Shown: positions 53,581 to 62,707, counted from the first letter of the stretch. The stretch is DNA of 64,000 bases from Candidatus Methylophosphatis haderslevensis (GCA_016711925.1 JADJSA010000001.1:1069177-1133176); one strand, 5' to 3'. The notes: generated by a model not told the origin, from the letters alone. Numbers and translations: made by a program.

Positions 53581-53817
53581 ATGGCTCGCGTGTGCCAAGT
53601 AACGGGCAAAGGCCCGATGACCGGGAACAACGTTTCCCACGCCAACAACAAGACCAAGCGCCGCTTCCTGCCGAATCTGCAGAATCGCCGGTTCTGGGTC
53701 GAATCGGAGAATCGCTGGGTCAGCATGCGTGTCACCAACGCAGCGCTGCGCACGATCGACAAGAAGGGCATCGATGTGGTGCTCGGCGAGCTGCGCGCAC
53801 GCGGCGAAAAAATCTGA
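53581..53817 (+). CDS. rpmB: 50S ribosomal protein L28
   Basis: The 78-residue product begins ARVCQVTGKGPMTGNNVSHA and ends VVLGELRARGEKI, the standard betaproteobacterial L28. GGAG precedes the ATG. Followed at 33 bp by rpmG in one operon. Confidence 0.98.
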   Translation: MARVCQVTGKGPMTGNNVSHANNKTKRRFLPNLQNRRFWVESENRWVSMRVTNAALRTIDKKGIDVVLGELRARGEKI

Positions 53818-53850
53818 CACGGGCGCTGAGCCTCAATCTGGAGAACCACC

Positions 53851-54018
53851 ATGGCAAAAGGCGGCCGCGAAAAAATCAAGCTGGAATCGACCGCAGGTAC
53901 CGGTCACTTCTATACGACGACCAAGAACAAGCGCACCACGCCCGAGAAGATGGAGATCATGAAGTACGATCCCAAGGCGCGAAAGCATGTCGCTTACAAG
54001 GAAACCAAGCTCAAGTAA
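53851..54018 (+). CDS. rpmG: 50S ribosomal protein L33
   Basis: The 55-residue product begins MAKGGREKIKLESTAGTGHF, continues YTTTKNKRTTPEKMEIMKYD and ends HVAYKETKLK, a complete L33 of the Cys-free type (no zinc ribbon). GGAG lies 9 bp before the ATG. A terminator follows 31 bp after the stop. Confidence 0.97.
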   Translation: MAKGGREKIKLESTAGTGHFYTTTKNKRTTPEKMEIMKYDPKARKHVAYKETKLK

Positions 54019-54049
54019 GCTTCACCACGTTTGTCTGGTCGCGCAAGAG

Positions 54050-54072
54050 AACCCGCTTCGGCGGGTTTTTTG
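54050..54072 (+). terminator. Rho-independent terminator of rpmB-rpmG
   Basis: ACCCGC and GCGGGT pair around a TTCG tetraloop and are followed by six T. Confidence 0.9.
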
Positions 54073-54249
54073 TTTCCCGGCGCGCGCCGGCAGGCTGAAG
54101 TCACTCAAACGGAAGATCAGGACGAAGGCGGCAGGCGGACGGGCCGCGTCGCTCGACTCTGCAGTGGATGCGTGGTTGCGCCAGAAGCGGGCCGAAGGCG
54201 CTGCGAATCGTGTCGCCCCGACCTTACTGTTCAACCCACATGAAGACAT

Positions 54250-54326
54250 TGGCGCGCCCGGCAGGATTCGAACCCACGACCCCCTGGTTCGTAGCCAGGT
54301 ACTCTATCCAACTGAGCTACGGGCGC
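54250..54326 (-). tRNA. tRNA-Arg (ACG)
   Basis: On the minus strand the gene starts GCGCCCGTAGCTCAGTTGG and ends CGGGCGCGCCA with CCA encoded. The anticodon loop CTACGAA gives ACG, read as ICG. Downstream of and in line with tRNA-Ser. Confidence 0.96.
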
Positions 54327-54367
54327 ATCGCAAAAGTGGCCGGATTATATCCGATCTCTTGGTCTCT

Positions 54368-54461
54368 TGGCGGAGAGGGAGGGATTCGAACCCTCGATAC
54401 AGGTTTTGGCCCGTATGCTCCCTTAGCAGGGGAGTGCCTTCGACCTCTCGGCCACCTCTCC
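54368..54461 (-). tRNA. tRNA-Ser (GCT)
   Basis: On the minus strand it starts GGAGAGGTGGCCGAGAGG and ends CCCTCTCCGCCA with CCA encoded. The anticodon loop CTGCTAA gives GCT. The long variable arm (about 20 nt) is typical of Ser. Confidence 0.96.
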
Positions 54462-54539
54462 AAAAGAGGCGCGGATCATACCCCAGCCGCACCCTCGCGG
54501 TCAATTTGGCCTTTCGCCCCGCCCGCGAGCCGCTGCACC

Positions 54540-54612
54540 ACGTCTCTTGCGATGGCTGGAGACCCAGTATCCATGCGGGTTCCAGGCCATCTGCCCGTGC
54601 CCGCTCGGGCGC
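54540..54612 (+). repeat. Dispersed intergenic palindromic repeat, copy H
   Basis: GATGGCTGGAGACCCAGTAT followed by CCATGCGGGTTCCAGGCC is the clearest example of the family's 3' block. It lies between lysC and tRNA-Ser. Confidence 0.65.
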
Positions 54613-54629
54613 CGCGCGAGTGAATCATC

Positions 54630-55859
54630 CTATGCGCTGACCTGGTCGAGTTCGAACGCCTTGTGCAGCACCCGCACCGCCAGTTCGAGGTACTTTTCGT
54701 CGATGACGACCGAAATCTTGATTTCGGAGGTGGAGATCATCTGGATGTTGATGCCCTCCTCCGCCAGCGTGCGGAACATCTTGCTCGCGATCCCGACATG
54801 GGAGCGCATGCCGACGCCGACTACCGAAACCTTGGCAATCGTCTTGTCCCCGGCAATCTCCCGCGCGCCGACGTTGGATTTGACATGTTCCAGAATGGCG
54901 CTGGCGCGGTCGAAGTCGCCACGCCCGACGGTAAACGAGAAGTCCGTCAGGCCGTCATGGCCGACGTTCTGGATGATCATGTCGACATCGATGTTGGCAT
55001 CCGCGACGCGGCCGAGGATCTGGTAGGCGATGCCGGGCCGATCCGGCACTCCGAGCACCGTCAGCTTGGCCTCGTCCCTGTTGAATGCGATACCGGAGAT
55101 GATCGGTTGTTCCATGTGCGTGTCGTCCTCGAACGTTATGAGCGTGCCCTCGCCTTCGTCCTGGAAGCTCGACAGCACGCGCAGTTTGACCTTGTACTTG
55201 CCGGCGAACTCGACCGACCGAATTTGCAGAACCTTCGACCCCAGACTGGCCATTTCGAGCATTTCCTCGAACGTAACGGTCTTGAGCCGCCTCGCCTCGG
55301 GAACGATGCGCGGGTCGGTCGTGTAAACGCCATCCACGTCGGTATAGATCTGACACTCGTCGGCCTTGAGCGCAGCGGCAATCGCGACCGCCGACGTATC
55401 CGACCCGCCGCGGCCGAGGGTGGTCACGCTCCCCGCCTCGTCGACGCCCTGAAAGCCCGCCACCACGACAATGCAGCCTGCGGCGAGATCGCGCCGGATG
55501 TTGTGGTCGTCGATACTCAGAATGCGTGCCTTGGTATAGGCGCTGTCGGTCAGCACCTTGACCTGCCCGCCGGTGTAGCTGACCGCCTTTCGACCGATGG
55601 CCTTGAGGGCCATGCTCAACAAACCAATCGTAACCTGTTCACCGGTGGAGGCGATGACATCGAGTTCGCGTGGATCGGGATCGGGCTGAATCTCCTTGGC
55701 CAGACCGATCAGCCGGTTGGTCTCGCCGCTCATCGCGGAGACCACCACGACCACCTGATGACCCTGCGTCTGCCATTTTGCCACCCGCATTGCGACGTGC
55801 TTTATGCGTTCGGTCGTGCCAACCGAAGTGCCGCCGTACTTCTGAACTATCAATGCCAT
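54630..55859 (-). CDS. lysC: Aspartate kinase
   Basis: LysC phosphorylates aspartate for Lys, Thr and Met synthesis. The 409-residue product has KYGGTSVGTTERIKHVAMRV at the start, the catalytic FQGVDEAGSVTTLGRGGSDT, and two ACT domains at the C-terminus (from about 265). The latter point to feedback control by Lys and/or Thr. Length is normal for the beta-subunit-containing single-gene type. Confidence 0.96.
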   Translation of the reverse strand: MALIVQKYGGTSVGTTERIKHVAMRVAKWQTQGHQVVVVVSAMSGETNRLIGLAKEIQPDPDPRELDVIASTGEQVTIGLLSMALKAIGRKAVSYTGGQVKVLTDSAYTKARILSIDDHNIRRDLAAGCIVVVAGFQGVDEAGSVTTLGRGGSDTSAVAIAAALKADECQIYTDVDGVYTTDPRIVPEARRLKTVTFEEMLEMASLGSKVLQIRSVEFAGKYKVKLRVLSSFQDEGEGTLITFEDDTHMEQPIISGIAFNRDEAKLTVLGVPDRPGIAYQILGRVADANIDVDMIIQNVGHDGLTDFSFTVGRGDFDRASAILEHVKSNVGAREIAGDKTIAKVSVVGVGMRSHVGIASKMFRTLAEEGINIQMISTSEIKISVVIDEKYLELAVRVLHKAFELDQVSA

Positions 55860-56017
55860 TTTGCAGTCTACGTCGCGGAAAAGGACAGAAGTCTACCGGA
55901 ATCGACTCATGCTGTCTTTGCTCTGGCGGGCGGTTGATCCGGAACAGCGGTGGAGGGATCGCACTTTTTTCTGTTTTTTCCTCGCATTTGCAATTCGCCT
56001 AGTTGTATCCATACCGG

Positions 56018-56085
56018 ATAGTGAACTATACTTCCGCCACTATAACTAAAGTTATAGAGCTGAAGTGATGGAGCTGAAGTTATAG
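56018..56085. promoter_or_regulatory. Cluster of operator-like dyads upstream of the HTH gene
   Basis: ATAGTGAACTAT (56018-56029) and CTATAACTAAAGTTATAG (56040-56057) are perfect inverted repeats, and a third AGTTATAG half-site lies at 56078-56085. A 14-bp direct repeat (GAGCTGAAGT) spaces the last two. The AT-rich block in a GC-rich genome, 70-140 bp before the HTH gene, looks like an autoregulatory operator. The remaining gene-free bases 55860-56017 show only T-rich tracts. Confidence 0.6.
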
Positions 56086-56157
56086 CGTCGTTCATCTGGC
56101 GGATCCCACGGGGGAGAGAGTCGCCTTTTTCAAACCTGAATGAAGGGTGTCACAAGC

Positions 56158-56448
56158 ATGAAATCCATAGACAAAATTGACGTGCGGGAAGTCCGGCGAA
56201 AGCTCGGTATGAATCAGTCGCAGTTCTGGTCCAAGATCGGTGTGACGCAAAGCGGCGGTTCGCGCTATGAAAGCGGTCGCAATATTCCAAAGCCGGTACA
56301 GGCATTGTTGCGCCTGGTGCATGTCGAGCAGATCGACATCAACCGCGTCCGTCGCGAAGACATTGAAGTAATCGAGTATCTGCGAGCAAAGGATCCGGCG
56401 CAGCTCAAGGAACTCAAGAAGGCAGCCAAGTCCCACGCAAAAAAATAA
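56158..56448 (+). CDS. Small XRE-like HTH regulator
   Basis: The 96-residue product has a helix-turn-helix: VREVRRKLGMNQSQFWSKIG, then VTQSGGSRYESGRNIPKPVQ, and a charged C-terminal helix rich in Lys. It resembles small XRE/NadS-type regulators. An ATG at 56140 would add six residues. Base composition is lower in GC than the neighbours. It is alone (no toxin partner) but has a cluster of dyads upstream. Confidence 0.85.
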   Translation: MKSIDKIDVREVRRKLGMNQSQFWSKIGVTQSGGSRYESGRNIPKPVQALLRLVHVEQIDINRVRREDIEVIEYLRAKDPAQLKELKKAAKSHAKK

Positions 56449-56474
56449 CTGCCTGACCGCCGAGGTCGCAGAGT

Positions 56475-57301
56475 TTACGGGCTGACGCGCACCGTCAGCC
56501 CGGCTTGCCTCAGCGTGCACGCGACAAATTCCATCCGATTCGCCGGCACCTGACTCAGCCTTCCCGCCTCCGGCTGTTGCGACGGTCGCGCAAGACCGTA
56601 AGTAGAACTCCCCTGAGCCGCCCGGTCCCTGCGGCGTCCAGGACAGCAAGATAGTCGCGCAGCCAGCATTCGTCAGGCATCACCCCGTCCACGGCGACGA
56701 CACAGGTCTGCACCCACGTCGGCACCAGCGATGCGCAGACCGCAAGTCGCTCCCCAACGCGGCGCGGTGACAACTGGACGTCATTTATCTGCCGTATTGC
56801 ATCTCGCGACCCGCCGTCTACCTTGAACCAGACCTCCCCGCCCGCCGCGGCGATTTCGCGGAGGCCCTCCTGAACCGCGGCGTGCAGGACGCGACTGCCG
56901 TTGGTGATCAAGCGCAGTTTGACCGCGGCATGAAGGTCCATTTCGCGCATCACGTCCCGTACTACCCGTACGGCGGGCGCGAACATCGGCGACAGCGTGG
57001 ATTCACCGTTGCCGGAAAAGGCGACGTCCTCGATTCTGCTCGGTCGCGCGGCGACGGACTGCGAGGCCAACGACGTGAGCATCGACCGTAGCTCCCAACG
57101 AAGCTGGTCGAGATCGACGGCGGGCGGCGCCCCCCGGACAAGCCCCGGCACCTGGCAATAGATGCAGCGCCAGTTGCAGGCATTATTCGGATTGAGATTG
57201 ACGCCGATTGAAATCCCGTTTGCCCGCCGCGAGACAACCGCGTAGACGTACGTCATGCCCGCGAAATCGCGTCGATGATCCGGTCCGGAGATGAGTTCCA
57301 T
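56475..57301 (-). pseudogene. Radical SAM protein, frame broken near its 3' end
   Basis: The product from ATG 57301 starts MELISGPDHRRDFAGMTYVY and has the iron-sulfur/SAM motif NACNWRCIYCQVPG and the FSGNGESTLSPMF segment in place of GGEP. The first frame stops at 56555, but another frame from about 56600 continues with YGLARPSQQPEAGRL to a stop at 56475. One extra T (A on the plus strand) at 56600-56601 would join them into about 275 residues. The gene is divergent from queD, and such neighbours are often linked to queuosine, yet this is not a typical QueE. Could be a sequencing error or a late truncation. Confidence 0.72.
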
Positions 57302-57342
57302 GCGCAAACGGCGCCTTGGCACCAGGAGGGTCGAATGCCCGA

Positions 57343-57351
57343 TGCTATAAT
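57343..57351 (+). promoter_or_regulatory. Extended -10 promoter of queD
   Basis: TGCTATAAT is an extended -10 element with a perfect TATAAT (57346-57351), 33 bp before the queD ATG. No good -35 at standard spacing is needed for this type. Confidence 0.6.
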
Positions 57352-57383
57352 CCGGCCCCGATCCAGTCCACACCCTGCGTAGC

Positions 57384-57842
57384 ATGCGCATCACGCGACG
57401 GCTCGAGTTCGACGCCGGACACCGCATTCCCGACCACCAGAGCCAGTGCCGGCACCTGCACGGTCATCGATATGCGCTGGAGGTTACGCTGGCAGGCGAG
57501 GTCATCGCCGCCGCCGGCTCCCCCGTCAACGGCATGATCATGGACTTCTCGGAAGTTCGGGCGATCGCTCACGAGAATCTGGTCGCGCTGTGGGACCACG
57601 CGTTTCTTGCGTGGCGACTCGATGCCTTGGTGGTCGGCTTGCTCGGCTCGATTCCAGGCCACAAGACGGTTCTCCTCGATGTCGTGCCGACGGCCGAAAA
57701 CCTGGCAATCACCGCATTCCGCATTCTCGATCCACTCTACCGCGATCGTTACGGGAACCATCTGCAACTCCGGCGCGTGCGCCTGTATGAGACGCCCAAC
57801 TGCTGGGCCGACGCCGTCCGCGGCGAGATTCCCGCAGACTGA
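57384..57842 (+). CDS. queD: 6-carboxytetrahydropterin synthase (QueD) family protein
   Basis: QueD converts 7,8-dihydroneopterin triphosphate to 6-carboxytetrahydropterin for queuosine. The 152-residue product begins RITRRLEFDAGHRIPDHQSQ and has the CRHLHGHRYALEVTL motif with the catalytic Cys and zinc His, a WDHAF segment, and PTAENLAITAFRIL. The match fits QueD better than PTPS for folate or biopterin, but the two are close. tgt and queA at 12-14 kb serve the same pathway. Confidence 0.92.
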   Translation: MRITRRLEFDAGHRIPDHQSQCRHLHGHRYALEVTLAGEVIAAAGSPVNGMIMDFSEVRAIAHENLVALWDHAFLAWRLDALVVGLLGSIPGHKTVLLDVVPTAENLAITAFRILDPLYRDRYGNHLQLRRVRLYETPNCWADAVRGEIPAD

Positions 57843-57851
57843 GGCCGGAAT

Positions 57852-57884
57852 AAAAAAACGCCCTGCGCAGGTGCCGCAGGGCGT
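57852..57884 (-). terminator. Bidirectional terminator between queD and the TolC-like gene
   Basis: CGCCCTGC and GCAGGGCG pair (57859-57866, 57876-57883) with seven T on the minus strand and a TTT on the plus strand. It can end both convergent genes. Confidence 0.85.
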
Positions 57885-57905
57885 TTCCTTCGAGCAGCCG
57901 CTATC

Positions 57906-59726
57906 TCAGCGATTGGACTCGCGTTCGATCAGCCACTTGCCGTTCACTTTGACCCACTCGATCGACTTGGCCGAAGTGTCGTTGAAAGTGGCGGAACGAT
58001 AGACCTGCCTGAACGTCGTTACAGCCCGATCCCCGCCGCGGGCAGAAGCTTTGATGTCTTCAACCTGAACCGAGATGTCGCCGGGCTTGGTCACCCGGGC
58101 ACGGCGCTGGGCCACCCAGGCCTGCCGGGACATCTTGCCGGTCTGGAACCCGGGCGCATAGAAAGCGCTGTAGGCATCGAAGTTCTTCGAAGACCAGGCC
58201 GCGGCCCAATCGCGCACCGCCTGCACCACCCCGGCATCCGGACCCGGCGCCGCCGCCGCTGCCGCGGCCGGCGCCGCAACCGCCGCGGGTTCGGCCACCG
58301 GCACCAACCCGGCAGCACGCGAATTCAGCGCAGTCTTGTTGGATACGATCGGTGTCGGCGCTTCCGGCGGACAACGCTCAGGAGAGTCCGAACCGACCTC
58401 CCAGTTTTTCAGTTCCGGCTGATCGCCGGTATCAAGGCGGGTCAGGCCCAGCGATGCCAGCAATTCCCCGACTCCGGCCTTGGTGCGCACATAGGCGATC
58501 CCCAAATCGTTCTCGGCGTTGACATACGCGCGCTTGGCCTGGAACAACTCGTTTTCGGTATCGAGCAAATCCAGCAGCGTGCGCTGACCGATGTCGAACT
58601 GCTTGCGATAGGCATCGCGCGCCTTCTCGATCGAGGTCTGGTGCTGGTCGAGGTAGCCAAGTTGCTCGGTAAGCTTGCGCGTGTCGTTGTACGCGATGGC
58701 GACCGTTTGCCGCATGTCGCGGCAAGCCTTGTCGCGGAGATCCTTCGCGTTATTCAACCGCTCGGAAAACTGACGAACGCGGGCAGCGTCCGAGCCGCCG
58801 TTGAATAGGTTGTAGTTCAATACGACTTCGGCTATGCCATCCTTGCGAGTACCGGCGAAGCCATCGAGATTCTTGTCCCAGTTCTGCCGCAAGCGAAAAT
58901 CGACCCTCGGCTGAAATGGCGCCTTGCGCCCGTCAGCATCGGCCTGGGCGGCGCGAATGTTCTCGATCGCTGCGGCAATTGCCGGATTCTTAGCCTGGCC
59001 GATTCGCTGCAGTTCGTTCGCCTGAGTCGGAACGTCCTTGTACAGTTTGGCGGCGGGCAAGGAAGCCGGCGGCAGGTCACCAACGATGCGCTGATAGCGC
59101 GCCGTGACGTCGTGCAAGTTGGCGGTTTCCGTCACCAGGTTCGACTCGGCGAGGGCGAGGCGGCCGGAGGCTTGCTCGAAATCGACGCGGCGTCCCGCGC
59201 CAGCCTGCACCTTGCGTTGGATTTGGTCGAACACCGAGCGGTGCTGAACGTAATTCTCCTCGGCCAGCGCAACCAGTCTGCGGTAGCGCTGTACATCGTA
59301 GTACGCGCGTGCCGCTTCCAGCGCGGCGTTCTCGGAGGCATCGAGCAATTCGAAATAGCGGGTCAGTTTCGCGTGGCCGAGCCGGCTGACTTCATTGCGC
59401 GTCGCCAACCCGTCCCAAAGCATCTGCGTAAGGCCGATCGAGGCGCTGGGCCGATTGAAGCTTTCCGCCTTGGCGCCCGGCTGTTCCAGCCTTTCCCGCC
59501 CTATGCCGGCCGTCAAGTCGACGCGGGGAAAATAACCGCCGCGCGCAACATCGATTTCTTCGCGTGCCGCGTTGAACGCATGCAGACGAGCCAGAACTTC
59601 TGGGTTGTTGGTCACCGCCTTCTGCGCCGCGTCTGTCAAAGCAGTCGGTGCCGCGGCCTGTTGCGCACCGGCGAGGGCGGGAACAGCCAGAGCAAGCGCT
59701 ACAACCAGCTTTTTTCGTATTGTCAT
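57906..59726 (-). CDS. TolC-family outer-membrane channel (LapE-like) with C-terminal NTF2-like domain
   Basis: The 606-residue precursor has a signal peptide (1-22) and the two TolC repeats (about 30-440; ALEAARAYYDVQRYRRLVAL, then NDTRKLTEQLGYLDQHQTSI and TLLDLLDTENELFQAKRAYV). Members of the AggA/LapE branch export large adhesins with a type I ABC transporter. After an Ala/Pro-rich linker (about 455-490) comes an NTF2-like domain (about 495-606; VQAVRDWAAAWSSKNFDAYS, VNGKWLIERE). This extra domain is absent from Escherichia coli TolC. It is divergent from lapG. The ABC and membrane-fusion partners (lapB, lapC) are not in the window. Confidence 0.9.
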   Translation of the reverse strand: MTIRKKLVVALALAVPALAGAQQAAAPTALTDAAQKAVTNNPEVLARLHAFNAAREEIDVARGGYFPRVDLTAGIGRERLEQPGAKAESFNRPSASIGLTQMLWDGLATRNEVSRLGHAKLTRYFELLDASENAALEAARAYYDVQRYRRLVALAEENYVQHRSVFDQIQRKVQAGAGRRVDFEQASGRLALAESNLVTETANLHDVTARYQRIVGDLPPASLPAAKLYKDVPTQANELQRIGQAKNPAIAAAIENIRAAQADADGRKAPFQPRVDFRLRQNWDKNLDGFAGTRKDGIAEVVLNYNLFNGGSDAARVRQFSERLNNAKDLRDKACRDMRQTVAIAYNDTRKLTEQLGYLDQHQTSIEKARDAYRKQFDIGQRTLLDLLDTENELFQAKRAYVNAENDLGIAYVRTKAGVGELLASLGLTRLDTGDQPELKNWEVGSDSPERCPPEAPTPIVSNKTALNSRAAGLVPVAEPAAVAAPAAAAAAAPGPDAGVVQAVRDWAAAWSSKNFDAYSAFYAPGFQTGKMSRQAWVAQRRARVTKPGDISVQVEDIKASARGGDRAVTTFRQVYRSATFNDTSAKSIEWVKVNGKWLIERESNR

Positions 59727-59970
59727 TTCGTCCTCAAGTTCTGGGTTTCGGGTCCGAAGTTACAGATATTCGCCTAGGTTCGCTACGCCTAGATCGGCGT
59801 GTCCGTCAATGCCGCAACTGTACCGCCCAACCAAGCCTATGCCAATGAAACAACACGGTATTGTATATGCACTGTGCGCTTTTTGTCGGACTCGCCGGTA
59901 TCTGCGGGCGCGCTACGAACCAAATCCTTTCAATTGAGCTCGACCTGCGTCGCCAAATCCGGTCGTGCCC

Positions 59971-60675
59971 ATGGACCCATCGAGCCCCAAAGGCGGAAAA
60001 CCGATATCTTTGCGCCGGGCGGCGCTGATCGCGGTCGTGCTTGCCGCCGGGGTATTTTCCCTGGCCCGGTTCTCCAGTGCAATCGACCTTGGCCTGATCC
60101 AGCGCATCGCCGCCAAGAGCGCCCGCGGGATGACACCGACCACGGTCACCGCGTGGATCAAACTGCTAGCAGATGTGCGTGACCTACCGGAAGGCGATAG
60201 GCTTAAACCGGTTAACGACTTCTTCAACCGCAATATCCGCTTTGAAGACGACCAAGCCCTTTGGGGGCAACCGGACTACTGGGCAACGCCACTTGAAACC
60301 CTGACCGCCGGCGCAGGAGACTGCGAAGACTTTGGCATCGCCAAATACTTTTCTCTCAAAATCGTTGGCATACCCAATGCGCGGCTGCGGCTGATCTACG
60401 TCAAGGCACAACTGGGCGGGCCGTCCAGCGGCATCAGCCAGGCACATATGGTTCTCGCATACTATGCGGCGCCCGACAGCGAACCGCTGGTGCTCGACAA
60501 CCTCATCTCGGAGATTCGTCCAGCATCACGGCGGCCCGACCTGTCTCCCGTCTTCAGCTTCAACAGCGACGGAATCTGGGCCGGCGTCGGGGCCAACCAG
60601 GCTGTAGGCGACACCAGCCGGCTGTCGCGCTGGCGCGACCTGCTGGTTCGAGCGCGAAACGAGGGTTTCGACTGA
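59971..60675 (+). CDS. lapG: LapG, periplasmic cysteine protease of the adhesin-release system
   Basis: LapG cuts the N-terminus of the LapA-type adhesin to free it from the cell. The 234-residue product from ATG 59971 (GTG at 59965 adds two) has an N-terminal signal anchor (about 15-35) and the transglutaminase-like protease core. Catalytic residues are Cys118 in GAGDCEDFGIAKYF, His159 in SQAHMVLAYY and Asp176 in LVLDNLISE; the 17-residue His-Asp spacing matches the characterised LapG. Followed at 45 bp by lapD in one operon. Confidence 0.95.
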   Translation: MDPSSPKGGKPISLRRAALIAVVLAAGVFSLARFSSAIDLGLIQRIAAKSARGMTPTTVTAWIKLLADVRDLPEGDRLKPVNDFFNRNIRFEDDQALWGQPDYWATPLETLTAGAGDCEDFGIAKYFSLKIVGIPNARLRLIYVKAQLGGPSSGISQAHMVLAYYAAPDSEPLVLDNLISEIRPASRRPDLSPVFSFNSDGIWAGVGANQAVGDTSRLSRWRDLLVRARNEGFD

Positions 60676-60720
60676 TGCCCGCCAACCAGTTTATGATATT
60701 TCCAAATCGAGGATAAACGC

Positions 60721-62640
60721 ATGTCGCTCTATCGACAGCTCTGGCTTGCCGTCATCGCAACCACTCTGGTTGCCTTCAGCGGAAGCTTCATTCTTGGAAT
60801 GCTCTCGACCCGCGGTTACCTTGAAGAGCAACTTGGCATAAAAAATGCCGATAATGCCGCCGCGCTGGCGCTTTCCATTTCGCAACAGCCAAACAAAGAC
60901 CGGGTCACACAGGAGTTGCTGGTCGCCGCACAGTTTGACAGCGGACATTACCAGACCATCCGGTTTGCCGATCCTTACGGAAAAACGCTGGTCGAGCGCA
61001 ACGGCGCAACCAGCGCAGACGATGTCCCGCAGTGGTTTGCGCGGCTGTTCCCGATCGAGTCGGCGCCCGGAACGGCCCAGATCACCAGCGGCTGGCAGCA
61101 AATCGGCACCATCACGGTGGTCAGCCATGTCAGCTTCGCCTACCGCGAACTCTGGCGTAATTCGATCCAGATGTTGGTCTGGTTCGCCCTTGCCGGCATT
61201 GTCACCGGGCTGATCGCGACGGCGGTGCTGCGGCGGGTGCAGCGGCCGCTCGCCAATGTCGTGGCACAAGCCCATGCGATCGGCGAACGGCGTTTTGTCA
61301 CCATTGCCTCCCCCGGCGTGCCGGAACTCGATAGCCTGGCCGCCGCGATGAACAGCATGGTCACGCGCCTGAAATCGATGTTCGACGAGCAGGCCTCGCG
61401 CATCGAGGATCTGCGCCGTCGCGCCAATCACGACCCGCTGACCGGACTTGCCAACCGCACGTATTTCCAGAACCGCCTGCAGGCGACGCTCGATAGCGAC
61501 GAGTCCGCCCGGGAGGGTTCCCTGCTTCTTATTCGCGTGCCGGACTTGTCAGAACTCAATCTTCGACTGGGTCGGCAATCAATGGACGCCCTGCTCGGCA
61601 AGATCGGCGGCTGCATCGAACAGAACGCGAAAGCCCACGAAGACTCGTTCGTTGCCCGTCTGAATGGTGCGGATTTTGCCGTGCTGCTGCAGGGAATCCC
61701 GGACGGACGCCTGACTGCCGAGAAGATCCTGGCCGGCTTGCGCGCGATTGCGCCACAGGATGCGGGTATTGAAACTATCGCCCAAATCGGCATCGGCCGC
61801 TTCGCTCGCGGCATGAGTGTCGGCGCGGTGCTTGCGCGCGCCGACCGCGCGCTGGCGGCTGCCGAATCCAGCGGAGGCAACAACTGGCAGACCGCACGCG
61901 ACGAAAACAGCGCATTCCAGCCAACGAACACGTCTGACTGGGTACGACAGATCCGCGAGGTCATCGCCGCCGGACGGATTCGGCTGGCGTCATACCCGGT
62001 GCGATTGAACGACGGCCGACTGCTGCACGATGAACTGATGCTTCGCGTGCAGATCGACGAAGCCGGCGACTGGATTGCTGCCGGCCAGATTATGCCGATG
62101 GCCTCACGCGTCAAGCTGACGGGCGAACTCGATCTTACCGCTGTCGACCTTGCACTCGAGCGAGTCCGCGCTGGTGATACTGCTATCGCGGTTAACTTGG
62201 CGGCCGAGTCGGTGCAAAGCGAAGACTTCCGGCGCGAACTGTTGCGCCGCCTGCGCTCGGCGCCCCCGGCCGGACGATTCGCCCTAGAGGTCTCGGAACA
62301 CGGCCTGCTGCGCCACTTCGCCGCGGTCCGCAGCCTGCGCGAATCGATGGCCGGTAGCGGCTGCGGATTCGGCGTCGAGCATGTCGGCCGTCGCTTCGTC
62401 GAGATCGCCCGATTGCAGGAACTCGGCCTCGACTATCTCAAGGTCGATGCCAGCTTCATTGGCGGCATCGATGCCAACCCGGAGAATCGGGCATTTCTCG
62501 AAGGCCTAGCGTCCATCGCCCATGGGATGGGCGCGAAGGTCATTGCCGAAGGCGTGCAGACAACTGATGAACTGGCCGCGCTTCCCACGCTCGGTTTCGA
62601 TGGCGCCACCGGCCCCGCAGTCACCAGCCTGAAAAAGTAG
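60721..62640 (+). CDS. lapD: LapD, c-di-GMP receptor with degenerate GGDEF and EAL domains
   Basis: LapD senses cytoplasmic c-di-GMP and holds LapG in the periplasm. The 639-residue product has TM1 (about 7-29) and a periplasmic LapD/MoxY domain with Trp125 in SGWQQIGT, the position known to contact LapG. TM2 (about 146-168), HAMP, a GGDEF domain (about 235-390) and an EAL domain (about 410-635) follow. Both enzymatic motifs are degenerate: the GGDEF site reads RLNGADF and the EAL site HDELMLRV, with VDASFI in place of the KIDRSF type. It therefore binds rather than makes or degrades c-di-GMP. GAGGA precedes the ATG. Confidence 0.95.
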   Translation: MSLYRQLWLAVIATTLVAFSGSFILGMLSTRGYLEEQLGIKNADNAAALALSISQQPNKDRVTQELLVAAQFDSGHYQTIRFADPYGKTLVERNGATSADDVPQWFARLFPIESAPGTAQITSGWQQIGTITVVSHVSFAYRELWRNSIQMLVWFALAGIVTGLIATAVLRRVQRPLANVVAQAHAIGERRFVTIASPGVPELDSLAAAMNSMVTRLKSMFDEQASRIEDLRRRANHDPLTGLANRTYFQNRLQATLDSDESAREGSLLLIRVPDLSELNLRLGRQSMDALLGKIGGCIEQNAKAHEDSFVARLNGADFAVLLQGIPDGRLTAEKILAGLRAIAPQDAGIETIAQIGIGRFARGMSVGAVLARADRALAAAESSGGNNWQTARDENSAFQPTNTSDWVRQIREVIAAGRIRLASYPVRLNDGRLLHDELMLRVQIDEAGDWIAAGQIMPMASRVKLTGELDLTAVDLALERVRAGDTAIAVNLAAESVQSEDFRRELLRRLRSAPPAGRFALEVSEHGLLRHFAAVRSLRESMAGSGCGFGVEHVGRRFVEIARLQELGLDYLKVDASFIGGIDANPENRAFLEGLASIAHGMGAKVIAEGVQTTDELAALPTLGFDGATGPAVTSLKK

Positions 62641-62646
62641 GCCGCA

Positions 62647-62678
62647 AGAAAGGGCAGCCTGCGCTGCCCTTTCCTTTT
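62647..62678. terminator. Bidirectional terminator between lapD and the RTX adhesin gene
   Basis: AAAGGGCAGC and GCTGCCCTTT pair around CTGC and are followed by CCTTTTC on the plus strand; the A-rich left side gives T on the minus strand. Confidence 0.8.
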
Positions 62679-62707
62679 CACCAAGCGGCGCGGGTGCGCC
62701 GATCGAA

